Shown here in pieces: positions 37,485 through 45,838 of a stretch of DNA of 64,000 nucleotides. The notes under the pieces are model-generated. The model was not told where the DNA came from. It saw only the letters and a list, made by a program, of their open reading frames with translations, and did not search any database. Source of the stretch: Methylobacterium aquaticum (lineage in GTDB: Bacteria > Pseudomonadota > Alphaproteobacteria > Rhizobiales > Beijerinckiaceae); contig NZ_CP043627.1 of the NCBI RefSeq assembly GCF_016804325.1, positions 5,787,501 through 5,851,500 of the forward strand. The letters run 5' to 3'. Position 1 is the stretch's first letter; each line of letters opens with the position of its first letter. A program made the position numbers and the translations under genes.

Positions 37485-37631
37485 GTGCCGACCCTCTTCC
37501 GTTTCCTGGCCGTGGTGGCGATCCTGGCCGGCCTCGCCTTCGCGGCGATGTTCGCGCTCGCCACCTTCGTCGAGCCGACCCCGCGCGAGATCTCCGTCAC
37601 CATCCCGAACGCGAAGCTGCAGCCGAAATGA
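37485..37631 (+). CDS. 48-aa single-span membrane micro-protein upstream of xerD
   Basis: A predicted 48-residue protein starting with GTG: one hydrophobic helix (FRFLAVVAILAGLAFAAMF, residues about 4-24) followed by EPTPREISVTIPNAKLQ. Its TGA overlaps the xerD ATG as ATGA, the usual sign of a real coupled gene. Similar short membrane proteins preceding xerD occur in related Hyphomicrobiales as far as I recall, sometimes mislabelled as histidine kinase. Function unknown. The 247 bases between aroK and this gene hold the divergent promoters and no other gene. Confidence 0.6.
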   Translation: MPTLFRFLAVVAILAGLAFAAMFALATFVEPTPREISVTIPNAKLQPK

Positions 37632-38548
37632 GCACCTTGGGCCCCCAGGGCCTGATGCACGCCTATCTCGACATGCTGGCCGCCGAGCGGGGCGCCGCCG
37701 CCAACACGCTCGCGGCCTACCGGCGCGACCTCGACGACTACCTCGCCTACCTGGCAGCCAAGCGGATCGATCCCGGCGCCGTCGAGCCCGCGGGCATCCG
37801 GGCCTACCTCGCCGAGTTGGAGGCGCGCGGCCTCAAGAGCACCTCGGCGGCGCGCCGGCTCTCCTGCGTGCGCGGCTTCCACCGCTTCCTCTACGCCGAA
37901 GGCCTCGTCGAGGGCGATCCGACCGCGCCGGTCTCCGGGCCGAAGCGCGGCCGCGGCCTGCCGAAGGTGCTCTCGGTGGCGGAGGTCGACCGGCTGCTCG
38001 GCGTCGCCAAGGAGGCGGTCGCGCAGGCGCCGAACCCGGCCGAGGCGGCCCGGGCCGGGCGGATGCACTGCCTGATCGAGCTTCTCTACGCCACGGGCCT
38101 GCGCGTCTCCGAGCTGGTCGCCCTGCCCCGCGCCGCGGGCTCCACCAAGGAGCGCTTCCTGGTGGTGAAGGGCAAGGGCGGGCGCGAGCGCCTGGTGCCG
38201 CTGACCGAGGTGGCGCGCAAGGCCATGGCGGCCCATCTCGACACCCTCAAAGCCCCCGGCCCCTGGCTGTTTCCCGCCGACAGCGAGACCGGCCACCTCA
38301 CCCGCCAGGCCTTCGCCCGCGACCTGAAGGCGGTGGCCGCCGCCGCCGGCCTGCGCACCGACAAGATCAGCCCGCACGTGCTGCGCCACGCCTTCGCCAG
38401 CCACCTGCTGCAGAACGGCGCCGACCTGCGGGTGGTGCAGGAGCTGCTCGGCCACGCCGACATCTCGACGACGCAGATCTACACCCACGTGCTCGACGAG
38501 CGCCTGAAACAGATGGTGCGCGACCTCCACCCCCTGGCGAGCGCCTGA
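37628..38548 (+). CDS. xerD: site-specific tyrosine recombinase XerD
   Basis: A 306-aa tyrosine recombinase that with XerC resolves chromosome dimers at dif. The N-terminal SAM-like domain spans residues 10-95. The catalytic set is visible: Arg in ATGLRVSEL, Lys in VKGKGGRERLVPL, HxxR in HVLRHAFASH, His in LLGHADISTTQ and the nucleophile Tyr in IYTHV. The length and the absence of nearby phage genes favour the housekeeping XerD over an integrase. The start overlaps the micro-protein stop. Confidence 0.92.
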   Translation: MSTLGPQGLMHAYLDMLAAERGAAANTLAAYRRDLDDYLAYLAAKRIDPGAVEPAGIRAYLAELEARGLKSTSAARRLSCVRGFHRFLYAEGLVEGDPTAPVSGPKRGRGLPKVLSVAEVDRLLGVAKEAVAQAPNPAEAARAGRMHCLIELLYATGLRVSELVALPRAAGSTKERFLVVKGKGGRERLVPLTEVARKAMAAHLDTLKAPGPWLFPADSETGHLTRQAFARDLKAVAAAAGLRTDKISPHVLRHAFASHLLQNGADLRVVQELLGHADISTTQIYTHVLDERLKQMVRDLHPLASA

Positions 38549-39406
38549 GGCGACGCGCCGGACGGCACCCGATCGATCGCCCGGGTATCCGGCCCGGCCG
38601 GAGCGGACGGCTGGAAATCCGAGGATTCCCGCGCGACGGTGCGTGCATCACCGCCGGGAGGTCGGCCGATTCGGTTTGATGACGCAGAGAGAAAAGATCA
38701 TCTTCGGGCAGAAGCCGGACTGGGAGCCCAGTATCCGGGCTGCTGCCAGCGCGACCTGAGACGTCACGGTGGCGGTGAGGGATGGTGGGCCCGCACCGAC
38801 TGGCGGACCTTCGATCTGATCGTTCCCCTGACGATCCGGGACGGGCGGATGCTGCGAAAATCCGGCATCCGCCTCGCCGGCAAGGCGCCGTGCCCCAGCG
38901 CGCGAGCGGTCGATTTCTGCCACGACAAGCGCAGCTTCAGCCGCACCCTGTCGCTGATGCGTTTTCGCCCCATGATCCCGCGACTCATCGACAGGGCCAA
39001 CCGCCTGGAATTTCCCGGCATCCTGAAGAAGAACAACGACGAGCACGGCGTCAACTCGCTGATCCTGGACCCGAGGGTCGATGCCGCCGAGTGGACGCCG
39101 AGACTCAACAGCCAGGACTTTTTCTTGCAGGAATGCGTCTCCGGCCACACGGAGCGCGCCACGCACCTGCTGCTACGCGAGGGCCGGATCGTTCACGCCT
39201 GCACCGTCACGGTCGACATGGGTGACCGGCCCTTCGTCAAGGGAAAATGGTGCGAGCACCGCGCGATGAAAGCCGTCGACGACGAGACGTTCCTGGACGT
39301 CTTCGCCGACATTCTCCAGATCGCCGGATTCACCGGCGGCACCTGCTGCGTCGACTACAAGGTCGTCGACGGCATCCCGAGAATCCTCCAGGTCATACCA
39401 ACGGCC

Positions 39407-39982
39407 CTAAAGTTTGACCTGTGCCCAGTCCCGCGCGGTGATGGAGGTGACGAGGTCTGGGTCGTTGGCGAAGAAGTTCCAGGCGTCGCAGCAGGCGTCG
39501 ACGATCTGCTGGTAGGTGCGGTAGACCCGGTGGGCGAGCTTGTTCTGGCGCAGGTACTGCCAGACCAACTCGATCGGGTTCAGCTCTGGAGACGAGGCCG
39601 GCAAGTGTAGCAACGTGATGTTGTCCGGCACCACCAGGCCGCGCGGGCGAGGCTTCTTGGCGGTGCCGTGATAGCCAGCCCCGTCCAGCACCAGGATCGC
39701 GTGCGCGCCGGGCGCCACCTGCCGGCTGATCTCGGCCAGATGCAGCGACATCATCGCGGTGTTGACCGTCGGCAGCACCAGAGCCGCGCTGGTGCCCCGC
39801 GCCGGGCAGGCCGCTCCGAACAGGTATGTCCACTTGTAGCGCTGGTCGCGCGGCGCTCGCGGGCGTGTCCCCTTGCGCGCCCAGACCCGCGTCAGCGTGC
39901 CCTGCTGGCCGACGCGGGCCTCGTCCTGGAACCAGATCTCGAGCGGCTTGCCGTGGGCGGTCTCGGGGAGGAGTTCCGTCAC
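39407..39982 (-). CDS. IS630-type transposase, C-terminal catalytic part (orfB)
   Basis: A 191-aa DDE catalytic region. The first aspartate is in WFQDEARVG, the second in LVLDGAGYH and the glutamate in SPELNPIELVWQYLR, the typical IS630/mariner-like spacing. It can start at a GTG that overlaps the orfA TGA, but is more likely made as an OrfAB fusion by a -1 shift on the A-run at about 40000. Intact, so the transposase may still be functional. Confidence 0.88.
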   Translation of the reverse strand: MTELLPETAHGKPLEIWFQDEARVGQQGTLTRVWARKGTRPRAPRDQRYKWTYLFGAACPARGTSAALVLPTVNTAMMSLHLAEISRQVAPGAHAILVLDGAGYHGTAKKPRPRGLVVPDNITLLHLPASSPELNPIELVWQYLRQNKLAHRVYRTYQQIVDACCDAWNFFANDPDLVTSITARDWAQVKL

Positions 39983-40488
39983 CCGCGAGGCGAAGGTTTT
40001 TTAAAAGCCTTCTGTGCCGCCTCGTCGGCCTTGGGATGCTGCGGGCGCACCGAGAGCCGCACGAAGCCGAGCTTGGCCAAGTGCTTGCCGACCGTACGCT
40101 CGTGCATCTCGACCCCGAACAGCTCCCTGATGCGCGCCTGCAGGTCGACCCGGCGCCAGCGCACCACGCCATCCGTGTCCACGTCCGGCCCCGCCTCGAC
40201 CAGGGCGGCGAGTTGCTGCATCTGCTCGGGCGTCAGCTTGGCGGCGCGGCCCGGCGCCTTACGGTCGCGCAGACCCGCCAGACCCTCGGCGTTGTAGCGA
40301 TGCACCCAGTCGCGCAGGGTCTGGCGGTCCATCCCACAGGAGCGGGCCGCTCTGGTGCGGTCGGCGCCCTCCAGCACCAGAGCGAGCGCCAGCATCCGAC
40401 GGGCCGCCGGAATGCTCGGTGCCTTGGAGGAGGCCGCGCGCAACTCCTCGGCGGTCAAATCCGTGCGGGTGATAGCGATCCCGGCCAT
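39979..40488 (-). CDS. IS630-type transposase, N-terminal HTH part (orfA)
   Basis: A 169-aa DNA-binding part with two helix-turn-helix regions: ARRMLALALVLEGADRTRAA through GMDRQTLRDWVHRYN near residues 28-65, and ERTVGKHLAKLGF near 130. GGAGAG precedes the ATG at 40488; an upstream ATG at 40542 is less likely. Near its end the coding strand reads CTTTTAAAAAACC, a slippery run where a -1 shift would give the orfB frame (AAA ACC TTC GCC). Its TGA overlaps a GTG in orfB. Confidence 0.85.
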   Translation of the reverse strand: MAGIAITRTDLTAEELRAASSKAPSIPAARRMLALALVLEGADRTRAARSCGMDRQTLRDWVHRYNAEGLAGLRDRKAPGRAAKLTPEQMQQLAALVEAGPDVDTDGVVRWRRVDLQARIRELFGVEMHERTVGKHLAKLGFVRLSVRPQHPKADEAAQKAFKKPSPRG

Positions 40489-40751
40489 GGCGATCTCTCC
40501 TGATCCGGCAACCGAATCAGAAGCCAAGCCGCGGCGCAACACGCCGAGTCACACTCACCGGCCGTTGGTATCAGTCCGCGGTTCGGATGGTCCCTGCTCT
40601 ACGACCTGGGGAACCATCTGTGGGCCTACGCGATTGCCGCGCGGGCGTGACACGGTACAGCTTCGCCGGCGGCGACACCGCCGCGCCCGAAGGCTGAGAC
40701 GTGTCGGCCAGGAGACGACCGGCCCTCGAAACGGCCGGGGGAGGAGTGTGC

Positions 40752-41816
40752 ATGTCGTTCCTGTCCGTGGCCGCGCAGGTGCTGGCGCTGGCGCTGATCG
40801 TCGCGACCCTGCTGCCGTTCTGGCGCAGCCGGACCGGGCTGGTGCGCACCTTCGATTTCCCGCGGTTCCAGATCGCCGCCGCGATCCCGCCGGTTCTGAT
40901 CCTGTTGGTCGCCTCCGGGCACGATCCGCTCTCCCTCGTCCTCGGGGCCGGGCTCCTGGGCGCGCTCGGACTGCAGCTCCGGCACATCCTGCCCTTCACC
41001 CGCCTGACGACGCCGGCCGCCCGCGCCGCCCCGGCGCAGGCGGACCCGGCTTCCTGCGTGGCGATCCTGATCGCCAACGTGCTGCAATCGAACCGGGCCT
41101 ACGACCGCCTGCTCGCGGCGGTGGAGGCGAGCGACCCCGACCTGTTCCTGGCGCTGGAGACCGATGCGGGCTGGCGCGACGCGCTCTCGCCGTTGCGCGC
41201 CCGGTATCCCCACGGGGTGGACCAGGCGCAGGACAACACCTACGGGCTGATGCTCTATTCCCGCCTGCCCCTCGACGACGTCCGGGTGCGCTTCCTGATC
41301 GAGGACGACGTGCCCTCGGTGCGGGCCGGCGTCACCCTGCCGTCTGGCGACCGCTTCGTCTTCCACGGCGTGCATCCGCGCCCGCCGCATCCGGGCAACA
41401 GCAGCGCGACGCGGGACGGGGAACTCGTGCTGGTCGCCCGCGAGGTCGCGCGCGAGGGCGGGCCCACCGTGGTGGCGGGCGATCTCAACGACGTCGCCTG
41501 GTCCCGCACCACGGGCCTGTTCCAGGCGATCGGCGGCCTCCTCGATCCGCGGGTCGGGCGCGGCGCATACCCGACCTTCCACGCCCACTGGCCGATGCTG
41601 CGCTGGCCCCTCGACCACGTCTTCTTCAGCGAGCATTTCCTGCTCGCCCGGCTGGAGCGGCTGCCGAATGTCGGCTCCGACCACTTCCCGATCCTGATCA
41701 CCCTGTGCCGCGATACCAGGGCCGAGACGATGCAGGAACCGCCCTCGGCCGATGCCGAGGACCGGCGGGAAGCGTCCGAGGCGGTGGCGGAGGCGCGGGA
41801 GGCCGCGCAGTCGTGA
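40752..41816 (+). CDS. membrane-anchored endonuclease/exonuclease/phosphatase family protein
   Basis: A 354-aa protein with three N-terminal membrane segments (about residues 3-22, 36-53 and 57-76) and a C-terminal EEP domain, probably facing the periplasm. Catalytic-type motifs are ILIANVLQSNRAY, FLALETD, VAGDLNDVAWS and GSDHFPILITL. Members cleave phosphodiesters in nucleic acids, lipids or small molecules; the substrate here is unknown. The last 30 residues are acidic and alanine-rich. I chose the ATG at 40752, preceded by GGGGGAGGAG. Confidence 0.82.
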   Translation: MSFLSVAAQVLALALIVATLLPFWRSRTGLVRTFDFPRFQIAAAIPPVLILLVASGHDPLSLVLGAGLLGALGLQLRHILPFTRLTTPAARAAPAQADPASCVAILIANVLQSNRAYDRLLAAVEASDPDLFLALETDAGWRDALSPLRARYPHGVDQAQDNTYGLMLYSRLPLDDVRVRFLIEDDVPSVRAGVTLPSGDRFVFHGVHPRPPHPGNSSATRDGELVLVAREVAREGGPTVVAGDLNDVAWSRTTGLFQAIGGLLDPRVGRGAYPTFHAHWPMLRWPLDHVFFSEHFLLARLERLPNVGSDHFPILITLCRDTRAETMQEPPSADAEDRREASEAVAEAREAAQS

Positions 41817-41817
41817 A

Positions 41818-41834
41818 AGTCAAACAGTATGACT
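41818..41834. promoter_or_regulatory. candidate operator upstream of the GntR gene
   Basis: A 17-base inverted repeat, AGTCA-aacagta-TGACT, lies 82 bases before the GntR start and directly after the EEP stop codon. An AT-rich palindrome in this position could be the autoregulatory site of the GntR-type protein, but the arms are short and no second copy was seen. Confidence 0.3.
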
Positions 41835-41915
41835 ATTCAGCCGGGCGCGGGCGTGCTGTAAGAGGCTGACCGGCGCCGTCGGGGCGCCTCTCTCACGTCG
41901 GTTCGTCACGCGACA

Positions 41916-42689
41916 ATGCGCGCCCCCTTCGCCAGAGCCCCCGCCGCCCTGCCCGCCGCCTCGCCCCCGGGCGCCGGCCTGGTGGTGATCCCGGCCGGGC
42001 GCGCCCGCTCCAACCACGCCGAGGTGGCGCGCAGCCTCGGCACGGCGATCATCGCCGGGCGCTACCCGGCCGGCGCCAAGCTGCCGGGGGACGGCGAGTT
42101 GCTCGCCACCTTCCGGGTGTCGCGGCCGGTCCTGCGCGAGAGCGTCAAGACGCTGGTGGCCAAGGGGCTTCTCACCACCAAGGCGCGGGTCGGCACGGTG
42201 GTGCGCGAGCGCGCGGCCTGGAACATGTTCGACGCCGACGTGCTCGCCTGGCACCTCGAGGCCGGCATCGACCGGCGCTTCCTGCGCGACCTCGCGGAGA
42301 TCCGGCTCGCGGTCGAGCCGGCGGCGGCGGCGCTCGCCGCCGAGCGCCGGACGCCCGACGACCTCGCCGCGCTGGAAGCCGGCCTCGCACGGATGCGGGC
42401 CGAGCCGTCCGATTCCATCGGCTTTGCCGAAGGCGACCTCGCGCTTCACGTCGCGGTGGCGGTGGCCTCCGGCAACCCGTTCATGCGCTCGATCGGCGGG
42501 GTGATCGAGGTGGCGTTGCGGGCCTCGTTCCAGCTCAGCGCCCCGGTCGAGGCGGCGGACCGCGAGACGGTGCTGTCCGCCCACGCCGCCATCGTCGCGG
42601 CCATCGCGGCCCGCGATCCGGAAGCCGCGGCGGCGGCCCTGCGCGAGGTCATCCATAACGGCCTGCGCCGCCACGGTGCGGCGGCCTGA
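41916..42689 (+). CDS. GntR family (FadR/FCD-type) transcriptional regulator
   Basis: A 257-aa regulator with an N-terminal winged helix (EVARSLGTAIIAGRYPAG then LLATFRVSRPVLRESVKTL, about residues 36-95) and a C-terminal all-helical FCD ligand domain. In the latter, RLAVEPAAAALAA and the histidines in LALHVAVA, SAHAAIV and IHNGLRRH may bind a metal and a sugar-acid ligand. It lies 24 bases upstream of the DapA-family gene and probably controls that gene in response to its substrate. Confidence 0.85.
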   Translation: MRAPFARAPAALPAASPPGAGLVVIPAGRARSNHAEVARSLGTAIIAGRYPAGAKLPGDGELLATFRVSRPVLRESVKTLVAKGLLTTKARVGTVVRERAAWNMFDADVLAWHLEAGIDRRFLRDLAEIRLAVEPAAAALAAERRTPDDLAALEAGLARMRAEPSDSIGFAEGDLALHVAVAVASGNPFMRSIGGVIEVALRASFQLSAPVEAADRETVLSAHAAIVAAIAARDPEAAAAALREVIHNGLRRHGAAA

Positions 42690-42713
42690 AGACCAGTCGA
42701 GGAGGCAAACGCC

Positions 42714-43685
42714 ATGTCCACCAACGCCAAGTCCACCAACGCCAAGTCCAACGAGGAAAATTCGACGGCTCCCCGCCCCTATCGCGGCGTCTTTCCCGTC
42801 GCCCCGACGATCTTCCACGAGGACGGCACCCTCGACCTCGACGGCCAGCGCCGCGCCATCGACTTCATGATCGAGGCCGGCTCGAACGGACTGTGCATCC
42901 TCGCCAACTTCTCCGAGCAGTTCGTCCTCACCGACGCCGAGCGCGACGCGGTGATGACGGCCGTGCTCGAGCACGTCGCCGGCCGCGTGCCGGTGATCGT
43001 CACCACCACCCACTTCGCCACCCATATCTGTGCCGAGCGCTCGCGCCGCGCGCAGGACCTCGGCGCCGCCATGGTGATGATCATGCCGCCCTATCACGGG
43101 GCGACGATCCGGGTGACCGAGGCCGGCATCGAGCGTTTCTTCCAAAGCGTCTCCGACGCGATCTCGATCCCGATCATGATCCAGGATGCGCCGGTCTCCG
43201 GCACCAATCTCTCGGCCACCTTCCTGGCGCGGCTCGCCCGCGAGGTGGAGAACGTGTCCTACTTCAAGATCGAGACCGCGCAGGCGGCGGCCAAGCTCCG
43301 CACGCTGCTGGAACTCGGCGGCGACGCGATCGAGGGCCCGTGGGACGGCGAGGAGGCGATCACGCTGCTCGCCGACCTCGATGCCGGCGCCACCGGCGCC
43401 ATGACCGGCGGCGGCTATCCCGACGGCATCCGCCAGATCCTCGACCCGTACTTCGCCGGGCGCCGCGACGAGGCGGTGCAGGCCTATGGCCGCTGGCTGC
43501 CGCTGATCAACTACGAGAACCGCCAGACCGGGTTGGCGGCGGCCAAGATCCTGATGAAGGAGGGCGGTATCATCCGCTCGGATGCCGTGCGCGCGCCGCT
43601 CGAACTGCCGCATCCGGCGACCCGGGCCGGGCTGATCGAAATCGCTCGGAGCCTGGATGCGGCGGTGTTGCGCTGGGGGCGGTGA
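42714..43685 (+). CDS. DapA-family aldolase/dehydratase (probable 2-keto-3-deoxy sugar acid enzyme)
   Basis: A 323-aa TIM-barrel protein of the dihydrodipicolinate synthase superfamily. YRGVFPVAPTIFHEDGTLD begins the barrel, NGLCILANFSEQFVLT lies where DapA has its GTTGE loop, and the Schiff-base lysine is in SYFKIETAQ near residue 187. True DapA is unlikely because the loop differs. A 2-keto-3-deoxy sugar acid dehydratase or aldolase (for example L-KDA dehydratase) fits better, especially with a GntR partner. The first residues come from a 15-bp tandem duplication (STNAK twice), giving an unstructured N-terminal tail. Confidence 0.8.
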   Translation: MSTNAKSTNAKSNEENSTAPRPYRGVFPVAPTIFHEDGTLDLDGQRRAIDFMIEAGSNGLCILANFSEQFVLTDAERDAVMTAVLEHVAGRVPVIVTTTHFATHICAERSRRAQDLGAAMVMIMPPYHGATIRVTEAGIERFFQSVSDAISIPIMIQDAPVSGTNLSATFLARLAREVENVSYFKIETAQAAAKLRTLLELGGDAIEGPWDGEEAITLLADLDAGATGAMTGGGYPDGIRQILDPYFAGRRDEAVQAYGRWLPLINYENRQTGLAAAKILMKEGGIIRSDAVRAPLELPHPATRAGLIEIARSLDAAVLRWGR

Positions 43686-43745
43686 ACGGGCTTCTTCCGC
43701 GGGATCCGCACCTGCGGATCCCGCGGGAGGGCGGGACGCCGTAAG

Positions 43746-45722
43746 CTAGAACCGCGCTCTCACCTCCTCCACCACCCGCTCCGGCGTGAACCCGAAATGC
43801 CGGGCGAGGTCGGCCTCGGCCCCGGAGGCGCCGAAGCCGCTCATGCCGACGAAGCCGCCCTCCTCGCCGAGATAGCGGTCCCAGCCGAGGCGGACCGCCG
43901 CCTCGATCCCGACCCGGACCGTGCCGGGCCCCAGGATTTCTCGGCGATAGGCGGCGTCCTGGCGCTCGAACAGCTCCCAGGACGGCATCGAGACCACCGC
44001 GGTCGGGATGCCGTCCTCCTCCAAGCGCCGGCGCGCCTCGACGGCGAGGGCCACCTCCGAGCCGGTGGCGAGCAGCGTGACGCGGCGGGGACCGGTCGCC
44101 TCCTCCAGCACGTAGGCGCCGCGGGCCGACAGATTCTCGCCTGCACCGTCGCGGCGCAGGGCCGGCAGGGCCTGGCGGGCGAAGATCAGCGAGGACGGGC
44201 CCTTGCGGTTCCGGAGCGCGATCTCCCAGCATTCCGCCGCCTCGACCGCGTCGGCCGGGCGCAGGACCAGCATGTTGGGGATGGCGCGCAGCGACGCCAA
44301 GTATTCGACCGGCTGGTGGGTCGGCCCGTTACGGCCGATGCCGATCGAATCGTGGCTGAACACGAACGGCACGGGTAGCCCCATCATCGCGGCGAGGCGC
44401 AGGACCGGGCGCAGATAATCCGAAAAGACCAGGTAGGTGACGCCGACCGGTACCACGCCGCCATGGGCGGCCATGCCGTTCATCATCGCCCCCATGGCGT
44501 GCTCGCGGATGCCGTAATGGACGTAGCGCCCGCCCTGGTCCGCGGCGGTGAAGGCCTTGAGCGTGCGCTTGTGCTGCGTCGCGCCCTCGAGATCCGGCGC
44601 GCCGGAGAGGAGCTCCGGGATGGCGTCGGCGAGGCGGTCGACCAGCTCGCCCGACAGCGCGATCCCGGATTGTGCCTTGCCCGACCGTGCGGCCTCGTCG
44701 CGGAAGGCGCGCAGGGGCGCATCCCAGCCCTCCGGCAGCTTGCCCTCGCGCAGGCGGTCGAGCAGGTGGCGGCGCTCCGGCGGCAGGGCGGCGACGCGGC
44801 GGGTCCAGGACTCGAATGCGGGGGCGTTGCGCGCGCCGGCCTCACGCCAGGCCGCCCGGATCCCGTCGGGGATCTCGAAGGCCGGGTGGGGCCAGTTGAG
44901 CTGCTGGCGGGCGGCGGCGCTCAAGCTCGCCGGGATGCGGGCGGAGTGGGCCGCCCGCGTGCCTTCGACGCCGGGCAGGCCGCGGCCGATCACCGTGGTG
45001 CAGCGGATCATCGAGGGACGCGGATCGGCCTTGGCCAGCAGCAAGGCAGCCGAGACCGCCTCGATGTCGTGGCCGTCGACCTCCTGGACGTGCCAGTGGC
45101 TCAAGCGGAACCGCGCCGCCATGTCGTCGCTCAGCGCGAGGTCGATCGCGCCGTCGTCGGTCATCCGGTTGTCGTCCCAGAGGAAGGTGAGCTTGCCGAG
45201 GCCCAGATGCCCGGCGAGCGAGATCACCTCCTGGCCGACGCCCTCCTGCAGGCAGCCGTCGCCGACGAGCGCATAGGTGCGGTGGTCGATGAGGTCGGGC
45301 CCGAGCCAGCGGTTGAGATAGGCCTCGGCCAGCGCCATGCCGGCGGCGTTGGCGATGCCCTGGCCGAGGGGCCCGGTGGTCGTCTCGATGCCGTGGGCGG
45401 GGGCGTATTCCGGGTGGCCCTCGCAGGGCGAGCCGAGTTCGCGGAAGCGCTTGATGTCGTCGAGCCCGATCCCCTCGTACCCGCTGAGATGGAGGAGCGC
45501 GTAGAGCAGCATCGAGCCGTGGCCGTTCGACAGGACGAAGCGGTCGCGGTCGAACCACAGGGGCTCGCGGGCCAGGAACTTGAGATGGCGGGTGAAGAGC
45601 GCCGTCACCGTGTCGGCGGCTCCGAGCGGCGTGCCCGGATGCCCCTCGCCCACCCGCTCGATGGCGTCGATGGACAGGAAGCGGATCGCATCCGCGAGCG
45701 CGCGCGGCTCGGTGCCGGTCAT
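43746..45722 (-). CDS. tkt: transketolase
   Basis: This TPP enzyme moves two-carbon units between sugar phosphates in the pentose phosphate pathway and ribulose-based carbon cycles. The 658-aa length is normal. IERVGEGHPGTPLGAAD and VLSNGHGSMLLYALL carry substrate histidines, LVGDGCLQEG begins the TPP-binding motif, and VHYGIREHAMGAMMNG and SHDSIGIGRNGPTHQP form the second domain's active site. GGGAGGG lies upstream of the ATG. It converges with the DapA-family gene. Confidence 0.95.
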   Translation of the reverse strand: MTGTEPRALADAIRFLSIDAIERVGEGHPGTPLGAADTVTALFTRHLKFLAREPLWFDRDRFVLSNGHGSMLLYALLHLSGYEGIGLDDIKRFRELGSPCEGHPEYAPAHGIETTTGPLGQGIANAAGMALAEAYLNRWLGPDLIDHRTYALVGDGCLQEGVGQEVISLAGHLGLGKLTFLWDDNRMTDDGAIDLALSDDMAARFRLSHWHVQEVDGHDIEAVSAALLLAKADPRPSMIRCTTVIGRGLPGVEGTRAAHSARIPASLSAAARQQLNWPHPAFEIPDGIRAAWREAGARNAPAFESWTRRVAALPPERRHLLDRLREGKLPEGWDAPLRAFRDEAARSGKAQSGIALSGELVDRLADAIPELLSGAPDLEGATQHKRTLKAFTAADQGGRYVHYGIREHAMGAMMNGMAAHGGVVPVGVTYLVFSDYLRPVLRLAAMMGLPVPFVFSHDSIGIGRNGPTHQPVEYLASLRAIPNMLVLRPADAVEAAECWEIALRNRKGPSSLIFARQALPALRRDGAGENLSARGAYVLEEATGPRRVTLLATGSEVALAVEARRRLEEDGIPTAVVSMPSWELFERQDAAYRREILGPGTVRVGIEAAVRLGWDRYLGEEGGFVGMSGFGASGAEADLARHFGFTPERVVEEVRARF

Positions 45723-45838
45723 CGGGGGTCCCTCCCGGGGATGTTGGGTGCTCTTGAGGCACGATCACCCAACCGCCCCCCGGGACGGAACTCAAACGAG
45801 TTTTTCCCCGCCCGAGATGAGCGGGATTCACGTCATGC

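Larger units (their letters stand above)
39396..40570 (-). mobile_element. IS630-type insertion sequence
   Basis: A 1175-bp element with ends TACCAACGGCC (left) and GGCCGTTGGTA (right), imperfect inverted repeats extending about 24 bases to a shared TTTGAC/GTGAC-like block. TCA occurs at 39393-39395 and at 40571-40573, a candidate 3-bp target duplication. If the duplication is instead the canonical TA, the element is 39398-40568. It carries orfA and orfB of one transposase, both on the minus strand, and splits the ATP-grasp gene. Confidence 0.85.
38679..40650 (+). pseudogene. ATP-grasp protein gene broken by frameshift and IS insertion
   Basis: Remains of a gene for an ATP-grasp ligase-like protein. 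The left part carries KIIFGQKPDWEPSIRAAA (from an ATG at 38679 with GGGAGG upstream). A TGA follows at 38757, and the reading continues in another frame with WARTDWRTFDLIVPLTIRDG up to KVVDGIPRILQV at 39394. The IS630-type element is inserted there, and the gene resumes at 40571 with PRFGWSLLYDLGNHLW, ending at the TGA at 40648. Removing the element and one copy of TCA joins the parts in frame as ILQVSPRFGWS, which matches the metal-binding end of ATP-grasp domains. The substrate is unknown. Confidence 0.75.

Noticed and set aside
45770..45815. Terminator AACTC-aaac-GAGTTTTT on the plus strand before transketolase
   Set aside because: It looks like an intrinsic terminator, but no plus-strand gene ends nearby, so its function is doubtful.
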